From Martinezella rhizogenes (GTDB lineage: Bacteria; Pseudomonadota; Alphaproteobacteria; Rhizobiales; Rhizobiaceae), in NCBI RefSeq assembly GCF_027460065.1, contig NZ_JAPYZZ010000018.1:40895-104894 (forward strand): DNA of 64,000 bases, written 5' to 3'. The translations under genes and the position numbers were made by a program. The notes beneath the pieces were generated by a model, which did not search any database, was not told the DNA's origin, and worked only from the letters and a program-made list of their open reading frames with translations. Every line of letters starts with the position of its first letter. Positions within the stretch are counted from its first letter, which is position 1. Of the stretch, positions 56,812 to 64,000 are shown piece by piece.

Positions 56812-57576
56812 ATGAACCGTCGCCGCCGTATTTACGAAGGCAAGGCCAAGATCCTCTACGAAGGTCCGGAGCCAGGCACGCTTATCCAGTTCTTCAAGGA
56901 CGATGCGACCGCCTTCAACAAGAAGAAGCACGAAGTCATCGACGGCAAGGGTGTGCTGAACAATCGCATCTGCGAATATGTCTTCACCCATCTGAACAAG
57001 ATCGGCATTCCCACCCACTTCATCCGTCGCCTGAACATGCGCGAGCAGTTGATCAAGGAAGTGGAGATGATCCCGCTCGAGATCGTCGTGCGCAATGTCG
57101 CCGCCGGCTCGCTCTCCAAGCGCCTCGGTATTGACGAAGGCGTGGTGCTGCCGCGCTCCATCATCGAGTTCTATTACAAGTCGGATGAGCTGGAAGACCC
57201 GATGGTCTCCGAAGAGCACATCACGGCCTTCGGCTGGGCAAACCCCGCCGAGCTTGATGACATCATGGCGCTTGCCATCCGCGTCAACGACTTCCTGTCC
57301 GGCCTCTTCCTCGGCGTCGGCATCCAGCTCGTCGATTTCAAGATCGAATGCGGCCGGCTGTTCGAAGGCGACATGATGCGCATCATCCTCGCCGACGAGA
57401 TTTCGCCCGATAGCTGCCGCCTGTGGGACATCGAGACCCAGAAAAAGATGGACAAGGACCTGTTCCGCCGCGATATGGGCGGGCTGGTGGAAGCCTATTC
57501 CGAAGTGGCGCGCCGTCTCGGCATCATCAATGAAAACGAACCGATCCGCGGCACCGGCCCAGTCCTCGTAAAGTAA
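56812..57576 (+). CDS. purC: SAICAR synthetase
   Basis: 254 residues. It joins aspartate to CAIR with ATP. Family motifs [55 protein letters not shown] and [14 protein letters not shown] are present. The ATG at 56812 was chosen at the start of [13 protein letters not shown]; the frame extends upstream without conservation. The stop codon lies inside the first of three tandem 19-base repeats that fill the space before purS. Confidence 0.96.
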   Translation: MNRRRRIYEGKAKILYEGPEPGTLIQFFKDDATAFNKKKHEVIDGKGVLNNRICEYVFTHLNKIGIPTHFIRRLNMREQLIKEVEMIPLEIVVRNVAAGSLSKRLGIDEGVVLPRSIIEFYYKSDELEDPMVSEEHITAFGWANPAELDDIMALAIRVNDFLSGLFLGVGIQLVDFKIECGRLFEGDMMRIILADEISPDSCRLWDIETQKKMDKDLFRRDMGGLVEAYSEVARRLGIINENEPIRGTGPVLVK

Positions 57577-57632
57577 TATCGGTCTGGTAAAGTAATATCG
57601 GCCCCGTAAAGTTATATTGGCCTCGTAGGGTA
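57568..57632 (+). repeat. Tandem 19-base repeats over the purC stop codon
   Basis: Three consecutive units: GTAAAGTAATATCGGTCTG (57568-57586), GTAAAGTAATATCGGCCCC (57587-57605) and GTAAAGTTATATTGGCCTC (57606-57624), then a degenerate GTAGGGTAAATC. The first unit contains the purC stop codon, so the array looks like duplications of the gene end. The purS ribosome-binding site follows directly. Confidence 0.85.
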
Positions 57633-57649
57633 AATCAGGAGAAGATCAG

Positions 57650-57892
57650 GTGATCAAGGCACGGGTGACTGTTACGCTGAAGAACGGCGTTCTCGATCCG
57701 CAGGGCAAGGCAATCGAAGGCGCGCTCGGCAGCCTCGGTTTTGGTGGCGTCGGCCATGTCCGTCAGGGCAAGGTCTTCGATCTGGAACTGGAAGGCGCCG
57801 ACAAGGCCAAGGCCGAGACCGACCTGAAGGCAATGTGCGAAAAGCTGCTGGCCAATACGGTCATCGAAAACTACGCCATCGCCATCCTCTAA
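57650..57892 (+). CDS. purS: Phosphoribosylformylglycinamidine synthase subunit PurS
   Basis: 80 residues with a GTG start preceded by AGGAGAAG. PurS is the small subunit joining PurL and PurQ. Typical start [23 protein letters not shown], then [18 protein letters not shown] and [14 protein letters not shown]. It is followed by purQ after 19 bases. Confidence 0.95.
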   Translation: MIKARVTVTLKNGVLDPQGKAIEGALGSLGFGGVGHVRQGKVFDLELEGADKAKAETDLKAMCEKLLANTVIENYAIAIL

Positions 57893-57911
57893 AGCCGCAG
57901 GAACCGCGCCC

Positions 57912-58583
57912 ATGAAATCCGCTGTCGTCCAACTTCCCGGCCTCAACCGCGACCGCGACATGATCGCGGCTCTGACGAAAATTTCCGGTCAGGCGCCCGT
58001 CACCATCTGGCAGACGGAAACGGATATTCCCGATGTCGACCTGATCGTCATTCCCGGCGGCTTCTCCTATGGTGATTATCTGCGGTGCGGCGCCATCGCC
58101 GCCCGCATGCCGGTCATGCAGGCCATCCGCGAAAAGGCCGAACAGGGCGTCAAGGTTCTTGGCGTCTGCAACGGCTTCCAGATTCTGGTCGAAGCCGGCA
58201 TGCTGCCAGGTGCCTTGATGCGCAACGCCTCGCTAAAATTCGTCTGCCGTGAAGTGAAGCTCGAAGTCGCCAATAACGACACCGAATTCACCCGCGCCTA
58301 TGACAAGGGCCAGATCCTGCGCTGCCCCGTCGCCCATCATGACGGCAACTATTTCCTCGATACGGATGAGCTGAAGTCCGTGGAAGGCAACGGCCAGGTG
58401 GTGTTCCGTTATGCCGAAGGCACCAATCCCAACGGCTCGCTGAACGACATTGCCGGCGTCATCAACGCCAAGGGCAACGTTCTCGGCATGATGCCGCATC
58501 CGGAAAACCTCATCGAAGCCGCCCATGGCGGTAATGACGGCCGCGGCCTCTTCGCTTCGGCACTCGGCGTCATCGCAGCCTGA
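57912..58583 (+). CDS. purQ: Phosphoribosylformylglycinamidine synthase subunit PurQ
   Basis: 223 residues, the glutaminase subunit that gives ammonia to PurL. The nucleophile cysteine is in [11 protein letters not shown] (about residue 86); the catalytic His and Glu are in [10 protein letters not shown] near the end. [17 protein letters not shown] is typical of PurQ. A rho-independent terminator follows directly, so the purC-purS-purQ transcript ends here. Confidence 0.96.
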   Translation: MKSAVVQLPGLNRDRDMIAALTKISGQAPVTIWQTETDIPDVDLIVIPGGFSYGDYLRCGAIAARMPVMQAIREKAEQGVKVLGVCNGFQILVEAGMLPGALMRNASLKFVCREVKLEVANNDTEFTRAYDKGQILRCPVAHHDGNYFLDTDELKSVEGNGQVVFRYAEGTNPNGSLNDIAGVINAKGNVLGMMPHPENLIEAAHGGNDGRGLFASALGVIAA

Positions 58584-58590
58584 TGGACCG

Positions 58591-58615
58591 GGCGGGCTTC
58601 AAGCCCGCCTTTTTT
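58591..58615 (+). terminator. Rho-independent terminator after purQ
   Basis: Stem GGCGGGC/GCCCGCC with a five-base loop and a run of six T, eight bases after the stop. Confidence 0.9.
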
Positions 58616-58661
58616 GATGCCGGTTTCCGGCTATGTTTCGGCTTCTCTTCTGGATGACCTG

Positions 58662-59066
58662 ATGCCCCGCATTCTTCGACACGATGCCTTCAAAGCCACC
58701 GGACTGATCCTCGCTGCCGCCGCACTTGCCGCCTGCCAGCCGAAACCACAGCCGGTCGCCTCCGTCTCCCGCGCAGCATTGCCGACGATGGAGAGGATCG
58801 CGCTTGGCGCCAATGCCTGCTGGTTCAAATCGGGTGATGCCGCGTTCAAGGCCTATCGTCTGGCCCCGGAACTCAATTCTTTCTCGGGCCGCCCGCGCAT
58901 CCTGCTCGTGCCGCGCAACAGCCCGGAATCGCGTCCCATGCTGGTGATTCAGGCCGAAGGCAACCCGGCAAAGCTCGACGCCTTCGGACCCGTGATGAGC
59001 GACACCATCTCCGGCCGCATCGCCACCGACGTCAAGCGCTGGGCCAATGGCGGCAAGGGCTGCTGA
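58662..59066 (+). CDS. Small lipoprotein of unknown function
   Basis: 134 residues. Lipoprotein signal peptide ATGLILAAAALAACQPKP with lipobox LAAC near residue 24. The mature part has a possible fold around GANACWFKSGDAAFKAYRLAPELN, with two cysteines (NACWF and the final GGKGC) that could pair. It lies between the purQ terminator and the DUF1127 gene, so it has its own promoter. No family recognised. The ATG at 58662 is preferred over one 16 codons upstream, which overlaps the terminator. Confidence 0.7.
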   Translation: MPRILRHDAFKATGLILAAAALAACQPKPQPVASVSRAALPTMERIALGANACWFKSGDAAFKAYRLAPELNSFSGRPRILLVPRNSPESRPMLVIQAEGNPAKLDAFGPVMSDTISGRIATDVKRWANGGKGC

Positions 59067-59098
59067 TAGAACGGAACTCCTCTAAAGAGCGGGCCGAA

Positions 59099-59139
59099 TA
59101 AAAAAACCCGCCAGCGCCGGTTGGGAGTGGCGCGGCGGG
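59099..59139 (-). terminator. Terminator of the DUF1127 gene
   Basis: On the minus strand the hairpin CCCGCC...GGCGGG (with an inner GCGCC/GGCGC stem) is followed by TTTTTTTATTC. It lies 56 bases beyond the stop of the DUF1127 gene. Confidence 0.7.
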
Positions 59140-59194
59140 CTGCCGAATGGCTTGATGGTGCCGGGGAAAGAAGGCACCGCTCTCCGACAAAAAA

Positions 59195-59500
59195 TCAAAG
59201 CGGCCGGGAGGGCCAGGAGAGAAGCCGCGATTTTGCGGCCTCGTTGAGAGCCTCATCCCGCGTGACGCCGATATCATGCAGAAGATCGTCGGACAGTTCG
59301 CGCAAAGCGAGCCGCCCCTGCCGTTTCCGGTGCCAATTGAACATGCCCGCAATCATGCGACCAATAAGCGTGCGGGCGATCTTGGCCGGAAAGGGCGCCG
59401 GCGCGACCATGTCGCCGGCATCGCGGAACACGCGTTCCCGTTCGTAGCCATCAGGATAGAGTGTATCCGCTGTCGAAAGGTATTGATCCATCTTGCGCAT
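59195..59500 (-). CDS. DUF1127-domain protein with long N-terminus
   Basis: 101 residues. The C-terminal part carries the DUF1127 signature ALRELSDDLLHDIGVTRDEA (about residues 65-84), after a basic helix (IARTLIGRMIAGMFNWHRKRQGR). Most DUF1127 proteins have about 45-55 residues; here the N-terminal 40 residues are extra. In Agrobacterium such arginine-rich small proteins affect RNA turnover and phosphate metabolism (from memory). The gene is divergent from the MocR regulator across 93 bases, so the regulator probably controls it. The start is 59500, or a Met three codons later. Confidence 0.82.
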   Translation of the reverse strand: MRKMDQYLSTADTLYPDGYERERVFRDAGDMVAPAPFPAKIARTLIGRMIAGMFNWHRKRQGRLALRELSDDLLHDIGVTRDEALNEAAKSRLLSWPSRPL

Positions 59501-59550
59501 ATTGCACCTATTGTCTCCGTTTGTTTGATCTCATTCAATGCAGACAATAA

Positions 59551-59578
59551 ATACAATTGACTTAAGCACGGATACAAT
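59551..59578. promoter_or_regulatory. Direct repeats between DUF1127 and MocR genes
   Basis: ATACAAT occurs at 59551-59557 and at 59572-59578, 21 bases apart start to start, two turns of the helix. MocR/PdxR-type regulators bind direct repeats of a similar kind (ATACCA in PdxR sites). It lies just before the mocR start and would explain joint control of both genes. Confidence 0.55.
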
Positions 59579-59593
59579 GCATAAATTGTCACC

Positions 59594-61012
59594 ATGACAA
59601 ATTGGCTTCCTGACATTACCGAGGGCGACGGCCCGATTTACCTCCGTCTTGCGGACAGTATCGAAGGCGCGATTTCGGACGGGACCTTGCCGTCCGGTTC
59701 GAAATTGCCACCCCAGCGCAATCTCGCTTACGATCTCGGCGTGACAATCGGCACAATCAGCCGGGCCTATGGGCTTATTCATGAACGCGGCCTCGTCAGT
59801 GGCGAAGTCGGCCGCGGCACTTATGTCAATGAGCGCAAGACCCCTGCGCCATTATCGCCCGAGGAACCATCCGTGTCGGCATTCGGCGGCACGCGCTTCG
59901 CTCTCGACACCAGCGCCGAATTCCGCCTGAACACCACGGCAGCGCCGGATGTCGGCCAGAGCGTGCTGGTCGCTAGACATATCGAGGCACTCGCCAGAGA
60001 ACATCCGTTCGAAATTTCCAACTACACCCGCACCTTTCCCGACAATTGGTGTATGGCGGGCGCTCGCTGGCTCTCCCAGAACGGCTGGTCGCCGAAACCG
60101 GAAAACATCGTCTCGACGCTCGGCGCCCATGCCGGGGTGATGAGCGTGGTAACCGCAATGACGGCACCGGGTGACCGCATCGTTTTTGAGCCCGTCACCT
60201 ATTCCCACATCAGCCGCAGCGCCACCCTTGCCGGGCGCCGCGTGACGCTGGTGGAGGCGGATGAAAAAGGTATCGTCCCTGATGATTTCGAACGCGTCTG
60301 CGCCCAGCAACATCCGAAGATGATCTTCCTGATGTCGGCGGGCCAGAACCCCACCTGCGCCACCCTGCCCGAGGATCGGCGGCGGGCAATCGCGGATATT
60401 GCCCGCAGATACGGCGTATGGATCATCGAGGACAATCTCTACGGTGCCATGACCCGCGAAGCGATCCCGCTCATCGCGGAATTCGCGCCCGATCTCACCT
60501 TCGTTGTCGGTGGCCTGTCGAAATCCGTTGCCGCCGGGGTCAGGGGTGGCTGGGTTGCCTGTCCGGCGCAGTTTTCATCGAGAATACGGATTTCGCATTC
60601 GATGTTAACAGGCGGATTGCCCTTCATGCTGGCAGAACTGAATGCGCGTCTCGTCAATAGCGGCGACGCCCACGACATCCGCAAGGATTGCATCGCCGAG
60701 ATCAATCAGCGCGAGGCGATCGCCAGACACATCTTTGCCGGGCTGGAATTCAATTCCCTGCCCGATATCGCCTTCATGTGGCTGAGGTTGCCCGAACCCT
60801 GGCTGTCAGGCACCTTCCGCAATGCCGCCATGAAGGAAGGCGTGCTGATCGACGACGAGGACGAGTTCAAGGCAGGCCGCTCGGAAAAGGTATTCCACCG
60901 CGTCCGCATCAGTTTTTCCGGACCTTCCACGCGTGAGGAACTGACACATGCCTTCGGCATCCTGCGCAATTTGCTCGACAACGGTTCATCCGGCTATGAA
61001 AGCGAGGCATGA
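59594..61012 (+). CDS. MocR-type (GntR wHTH plus aminotransferase) regulator
   Basis: 472 residues. A winged helix-turn-helix at about residues 12-75 (GPIYLRLADSIEGAISDG, SKLPPQRNLAYDLGVTIGTI) is fused to a class I aminotransferase-like domain with the PLP lysine at about residue 310 in VGGLSKSVAAGVRGGW, and the usual segments NPTCATLP and HVWL-like ending. MocR proteins sense PLP or an amino compound. It is divergent from the DUF1127 gene and followed by purL after about 155 bases. Confidence 0.9.
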   Translation: MTNWLPDITEGDGPIYLRLADSIEGAISDGTLPSGSKLPPQRNLAYDLGVTIGTISRAYGLIHERGLVSGEVGRGTYVNERKTPAPLSPEEPSVSAFGGTRFALDTSAEFRLNTTAAPDVGQSVLVARHIEALAREHPFEISNYTRTFPDNWCMAGARWLSQNGWSPKPENIVSTLGAHAGVMSVVTAMTAPGDRIVFEPVTYSHISRSATLAGRRVTLVEADEKGIVPDDFERVCAQQHPKMIFLMSAGQNPTCATLPEDRRRAIADIARRYGVWIIEDNLYGAMTREAIPLIAEFAPDLTFVVGGLSKSVAAGVRGGWVACPAQFSSRIRISHSMLTGGLPFMLAELNARLVNSGDAHDIRKDCIAEINQREAIARHIFAGLEFNSLPDIAFMWLRLPEPWLSGTFRNAAMKEGVLIDDEDEFKAGRSEKVFHRVRISFSGPSTREELTHAFGILRNLLDNGSSGYESEA

Positions 61013-61166
61013 TGCGGGGTGCGGCCGTTCAGGCGTCGCCCGCAACAGGTGAATAAGGGCAAAAACCGCCCATTAGCCAGCAAACCGGCGCATTTTCCTG
61101 TCGCACCAATGAGCCTCTTGCGCTAAAGAACCGGAAACTTTCCTCGGCTCGAACCGCGTGAGACCT

Positions 61167-63401
61167 ATGTCGATTTCAAACTCCATCAAGATCACCCCGG
61201 AACTCGTTGCATCCCACGGGCTGAAGCCCGACGAATACCAGCGTATCCTCGACCTGATCGGACGGGAGCCGAGCTTTACCGAGCTTGGCATCTTCTCGGC
61301 CATGTGGAACGAGCACTGCTCCTACAAGTCTTCGAAGAAGTGGCTGAAGACCCTGCCGACAACAGGTCCGCGCGTCATCCAGGGCCCCGGTGAAAATGCC
61401 GGCGTGGTGGATATTGACGATGGCGACTGCGTCGTCTTCAAGATGGAGAGCCACAACCACCCGTCCTATATCGAGCCCTATCAGGGTGCGGCAACCGGCG
61501 TCGGCGGCATTCTGCGCGACGTCTTCACCATGGGCGCCCGCCCGATCGCGGCCATGAACGCGCTGCGTTTCGGCGCGCCTGACCACCCGAAGACCCGCCA
61601 CCTCGTGGCCGGCGTCGTGGCCGGTGTCGGCGGTTACGGCAATTCCTTCGGCGTGCCGACGGTTGGCGGCGAAGTGGAATTCGATCCGCGTTATAACGGC
61701 AACATCCTCGTCAACGCTTTCGCAGCCGGTCTTGCCAAATCCAATGCGATCTTCCTCTCGGAAGCCAAGGGCGTCGGCCTGCCGGTGGTTTATCTCGGCG
61801 CGAAGACTGGCCGCGACGGCGTTGGTGGCGCGACCATGGCCTCGGCCGAATTCGACGAATCCATCGAAGAAAAGCGCCCGACCGTTCAGGTCGGCGACCC
61901 CTTCACCGAAAAGTGCCTGCTGGAAGCCTGCCTTGAGCTGATGAAGACCGGCGCGGTCATCGCCATTCAGGACATGGGTGCCGCCGGCCTCACCTGCTCG
62001 GCTGTCGAAATGGGCGCCAAGGGCGATCTCGGCATCGAACTCGACCTTAACGCCGTACCGGTGCGCGAAGAGCGCATGACGGCTTACGAAATGATGCTGT
62101 CGGAAAGCCAGGAGCGCATGCTCATGGTTCTCGAACCCTCCAAGGAAGAAGTCGCCAAGGCAATCTTCGTTAAATGGGGTCTGGACTTCGCCATCGTCGG
62201 CAAGACCACCGACGACCTGCGCTTCCGCGTACTCCACGATGGCGAAGAAGTCGCCAACCTGCCGATCAAGGAGCTCGGCGACGAGGCCCCCGAATATGAC
62301 CGCCCGTGGACGCCCGCCAAGGTGCCCGCAGCGCTTTCGGAAAACGACGTCCCTGCAGCCGATATTGCCGATGCGCTGGTGTCGCTGGTCGGTTCGGCCA
62401 ATAATTCCTCGCGCCGCTGGGTCTATGAACAGTATGACACGCTGATCCAGGGCAACTCCCTGCAGCTTCCCGGCGGCGATGCCGGCGTTGTCCGCGTTGA
62501 AGGCCATGACAAGAAGGCCCTCGCTTTCTCCTCCGACGTGACCCCGCGTTATGTCGAGGCCGATCCCTTTGAAGGCGGCAAGCAGGCGGTCGCCGAATGC
62601 TGGCGCAACATCACCGCGACTGGTGCTCTGCCGTTGGCGGCAACAGACAACCTGAATTTCGGCAATCCGGAAAAGCCCGAGATCATGAGCCAGCTCGTTC
62701 ATGCCATCAAGGGCATCGGCGAAGCCTGCCGCGTGCTGGAATTCCCGATCGTTTCCGGCAACGTCTCGCTCTACAACGAGACCAATGGCCAGGCGATCCT
62801 GCCCACCCCCACCATCGGCGGCGTTGGCCTGCTGAAGGACTGGGGCCGCATGGCGCGCATCCGTTTCGCGGCTGCCGACGAGGTGGTACTCTTGGTCGGC
62901 GCACCTGCCGGCCTCGGCACCCACATTGCCCAGTCAGTCTATATGCGTGACGTTCACGGCCGCACCGATGGTCCGGCGCCGCATGTCGATCTGGCTGCAG
63001 AGAAGAAGAACGGCGATTTCGTCCGTGGCCTCATCACCGATGGCCTTGCCACCGCCGTTCACGATTGCTCCTCGGGTGGTCTAGCCCTAGCGGTTGCCGA
63101 AATGGCGATTTCATCCGGCATCGGCGCAACGATCGATGCGGTTGAAGGCCATAATCCGGTCCTCACCTTCTATGGCGAAGATCAGGGCCGTTACGTCCTG
63201 ACCGTGAAGAAGTCCGATTTCGACGAGGTGCAGACGGCAGCCAAGGCAGCCGGTGTTTCCTGCCCGGTAATTGGCGTTACCGGTGGTTCCACCGTAAAGC
63301 TGGGCACGGCGCGGGCTGTCGAGATTAAAGAATTGCACTTGGCCTATGAATCGTGGTTCCCTCAATTCATGGACGGCGAAACTTTGATCGCCGCAGAATG
63401 A
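61167..63401 (+). CDS. purL: Phosphoribosylformylglycinamidine synthase subunit PurL
   Basis: 744 residues, the ATPase subunit of the small-type FGAR amidotransferase. Motifs: [42 protein letters not shown] with [27 protein letters not shown], the repeated VQVGDPF and FGEIMS-type lobes. The ATG at 61167 starts [10 protein letters not shown]; three extra codons upstream are possible. It works with PurS and PurQ, whose genes are about 2.6 kb upstream. The bolA gene follows after 16 bases. Confidence 0.96.
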   Translation: MSISNSIKITPELVASHGLKPDEYQRILDLIGREPSFTELGIFSAMWNEHCSYKSSKKWLKTLPTTGPRVIQGPGENAGVVDIDDGDCVVFKMESHNHPSYIEPYQGAATGVGGILRDVFTMGARPIAAMNALRFGAPDHPKTRHLVAGVVAGVGGYGNSFGVPTVGGEVEFDPRYNGNILVNAFAAGLAKSNAIFLSEAKGVGLPVVYLGAKTGRDGVGGATMASAEFDESIEEKRPTVQVGDPFTEKCLLEACLELMKTGAVIAIQDMGAAGLTCSAVEMGAKGDLGIELDLNAVPVREERMTAYEMMLSESQERMLMVLEPSKEEVAKAIFVKWGLDFAIVGKTTDDLRFRVLHDGEEVANLPIKELGDEAPEYDRPWTPAKVPAALSENDVPAADIADALVSLVGSANNSSRRWVYEQYDTLIQGNSLQLPGGDAGVVRVEGHDKKALAFSSDVTPRYVEADPFEGGKQAVAECWRNITATGALPLAATDNLNFGNPEKPEIMSQLVHAIKGIGEACRVLEFPIVSGNVSLYNETNGQAILPTPTIGGVGLLKDWGRMARIRFAAADEVVLLVGAPAGLGTHIAQSVYMRDVHGRTDGPAPHVDLAAEKKNGDFVRGLITDGLATAVHDCSSGGLALAVAEMAISSGIGATIDAVEGHNPVLTFYGEDQGRYVLTVKKSDFDEVQTAAKAAGVSCPVIGVTGGSTVKLGTARAVEIKELHLAYESWFPQFMDGETLIAAE

Positions 63402-63417
63402 ATTAAGGAGAAACACC

Positions 63418-63651
63418 ATGCCCATGAAACCCGGCGACATTGAAGACATGATTAAGGCGGGAATTCCCGGGGCAAAGGTCACGATCCGCGATCTGGCCGG
63501 TGACGGCGACCACTACGCGGCGGAAGTCGTTGCGGATGCGTTCAAGGGCAAGACCCGCGTGCAGCAGCACCAGATGGTCTATGACGCACTGAAGGGCAAT
63601 ATGGGTGGTGTTCTGCACGCCCTTGCCCTGCAGACCTCAGCTCCCGAATGA
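63418..63651 (+). CDS. BolA-family protein
   Basis: 77 residues of BolA type: PGAKVTIRDLAGDGDHYAAEVVADAFKGKTRVQQHQMVYDALKGNMGGVLHALAL, with the conserved histidine in RVQQHQMVYDAL. BolA proteins pair with monothiol glutaredoxins in Fe-S trafficking and iron control; a glutaredoxin gene is usual downstream, but only ten codons of the next gene are in the window. AGGAGAAAC precedes the ATG. Probably cotranscribed with purL. Confidence 0.9.
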   Translation: MPMKPGDIEDMIKAGIPGAKVTIRDLAGDGDHYAAEVVADAFKGKTRVQQHQMVYDALKGNMGGVLHALALQTSAPE

Positions 63652-63730
63652 TTGCGGCCGTGAAAGCGGTTGCGACAACGGCAAGGCTCTGTCCCGCCTG
63701 CGGGAAAGCCTGAAGACTGCGAAACAAATA

Positions 63731-63761
63731 AAGGCCCGCGTGACACCCTCACGCGGGCCTT
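63731..63761. terminator. First of two tandem hairpins after bolA
   Basis: A 13-bp perfect stem (63731-63743 with 63749-63761) around a five-base loop. No T-run follows immediately, so it may be a weak terminator or a processing signal. Confidence 0.65.
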
Positions 63762-63769
63762 ATACATTA

Positions 63770-63802
63770 AAGGCCGGACCATCGTTATGATGTTCCGGCC
63801 TT
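63770..63802. terminator. Second hairpin after bolA
   Basis: Stem AAGGCCGGA/TCCGGCCTT enclosing a 15-base loop that contains a smaller CATC/GATG stem; TTGTTTGTCTT follows. It acts with the first hairpin as a possible double terminator. Confidence 0.6.
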
Positions 63803-63969
63803 GTTTGTCTTGAAGGTGGTTGCAACACCGTCGAGACGATGAGCAGAGCGGTTGGTCCTTGCGGGCCTGAACTTTTCGTTCGAAAAAAAGCAAAACCCTC
63901 TGCGCATTACGAGGCTTCGTCGAACCGTTGAGAGAGCCGAGCGCTCGCGTATAAGGGAGACAAGACCTC

Positions 63970-64000
63970 ATGACCTATACTAGCCATTTTGTCGGCATCG
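63970..64000 (+). CDS. First codons of a further gene, unidentified
   Basis: An ATG with AAGGGAG about nine bases ahead opens a frame reading MTYTSHFVGI up to the window edge. Ten codons are too few for identification. In rhizobia the gene after a bolA-like gene is often a monothiol glutaredoxin, but this start does not resemble one. Confidence 0.4.
   Translation, partial: MTYTSHFVGI

Noticed and set aside
57568..57632. Possible CRISPR-like array
   Set aside because: The 19-base units follow each other without spacers, and no cas genes occur in the window.
61176..62924. A 582-codon minus-strand frame opposite purL
   Set aside because: purL on the other strand is fully conserved; no family features appear in this frame.

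Overview
The window looks like a piece of the main chromosome of an alphaproteobacterium of the Agrobacterium/Rhizobium group, most likely an Agrobacterium of the tumefaciens complex. The grounds are high GC with GC-rich third codon positions, a CDP-choline phosphatidylcholine synthase, an iscS-sufBCDS-sufT-sufA operon with an Irr-like box, NDUFS4-type and DUF1127, DUF982 and BON small proteins typical of rhizobia, and rhizobial-style palindromic intergenic repeats. No plasmid, transposase or CRISPR array is visible. Names come from reading the proteins; no database search was run.

Layout. 1-2.9 kb: 3' end of recG, a small unknown gene, a ParD/ParE-type toxin-antitoxin pair, a DUF502 membrane protein and a GNAT enzyme. 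2.9-6.2 kb: glmS and glmU (UDP-GlcNAc synthesis). 6.4-12 kb: a FadR-type regulator and a four-gene BMP-type (nucleoside-like) ABC importer. 12.2-16.1 kb: pcs, a UbiH-like monooxygenase, an AEC carrier and a CcdA protein. 16.3-25.7 kb: three tRNAs (Lys, Pro, Arg), an ankyrin protein, a GT25 glycosyltransferase, a DUF882 lipoprotein, glyoxalase I, a double cold-shock protein, a GT21 ceramide-glucosyltransferase-like enzyme, a complex I NDUFS4-like subunit and several short membrane proteins, two of them shorter than 60 residues. 25.9-30.4 kb: a MacA/MacB-like efflux system with separate ATPase and permease, then small unknown genes, one with a pair of compensating frameshifts.

30.6-37.8 kb: the suf operon on the minus strand, reading iscS-like desulfurase, sufB, sufC, sufD, sufS, sufT, sufA, with an Irr-like palindrome in front and a mosaic palindromic repeat between sufB and sufC. 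38-50 kb: housekeeping genes (hydrolase, anmK, tyrS, a giant AsmA-like protein, a one-cysteine Bcp peroxiredoxin, a DUF455 ferritin-like protein, an M23 peptidase, a RhlE-type RNA helicase, a Nudix enzyme). 50-52 kb: an AT-rich, gene-poor island with a phage-type repressor, a dyad in front of it and a tiny membrane protein. 52-64 kb: an orphan periplasmic binding protein, rpe, then purB, purC, purS, purQ and purL for de novo purine synthesis, interrupted by a lipoprotein and a divergent MocR/DUF1127 pair, then a bolA family gene and the first codons of another gene.

Themes. Suf proteins and the BolA-family protein serve Fe-S assembly and iron response. GlmS and GlmU feed peptidoglycan and LPS, AnmK recycles anhydroMurNAc, and the M23 and DUF882 proteins act on the wall. 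Pcs and the GT21 enzyme make host-type membrane lipids. The most interesting leads are the MocR/DUF1127 unit with 21-bp-spaced operator-like repeats, the AT-rich repressor island, the frameshifted DUF6714-like gene, the Irr-like box, the repeat inside the suf operon, and the unlisted small membrane proteins.
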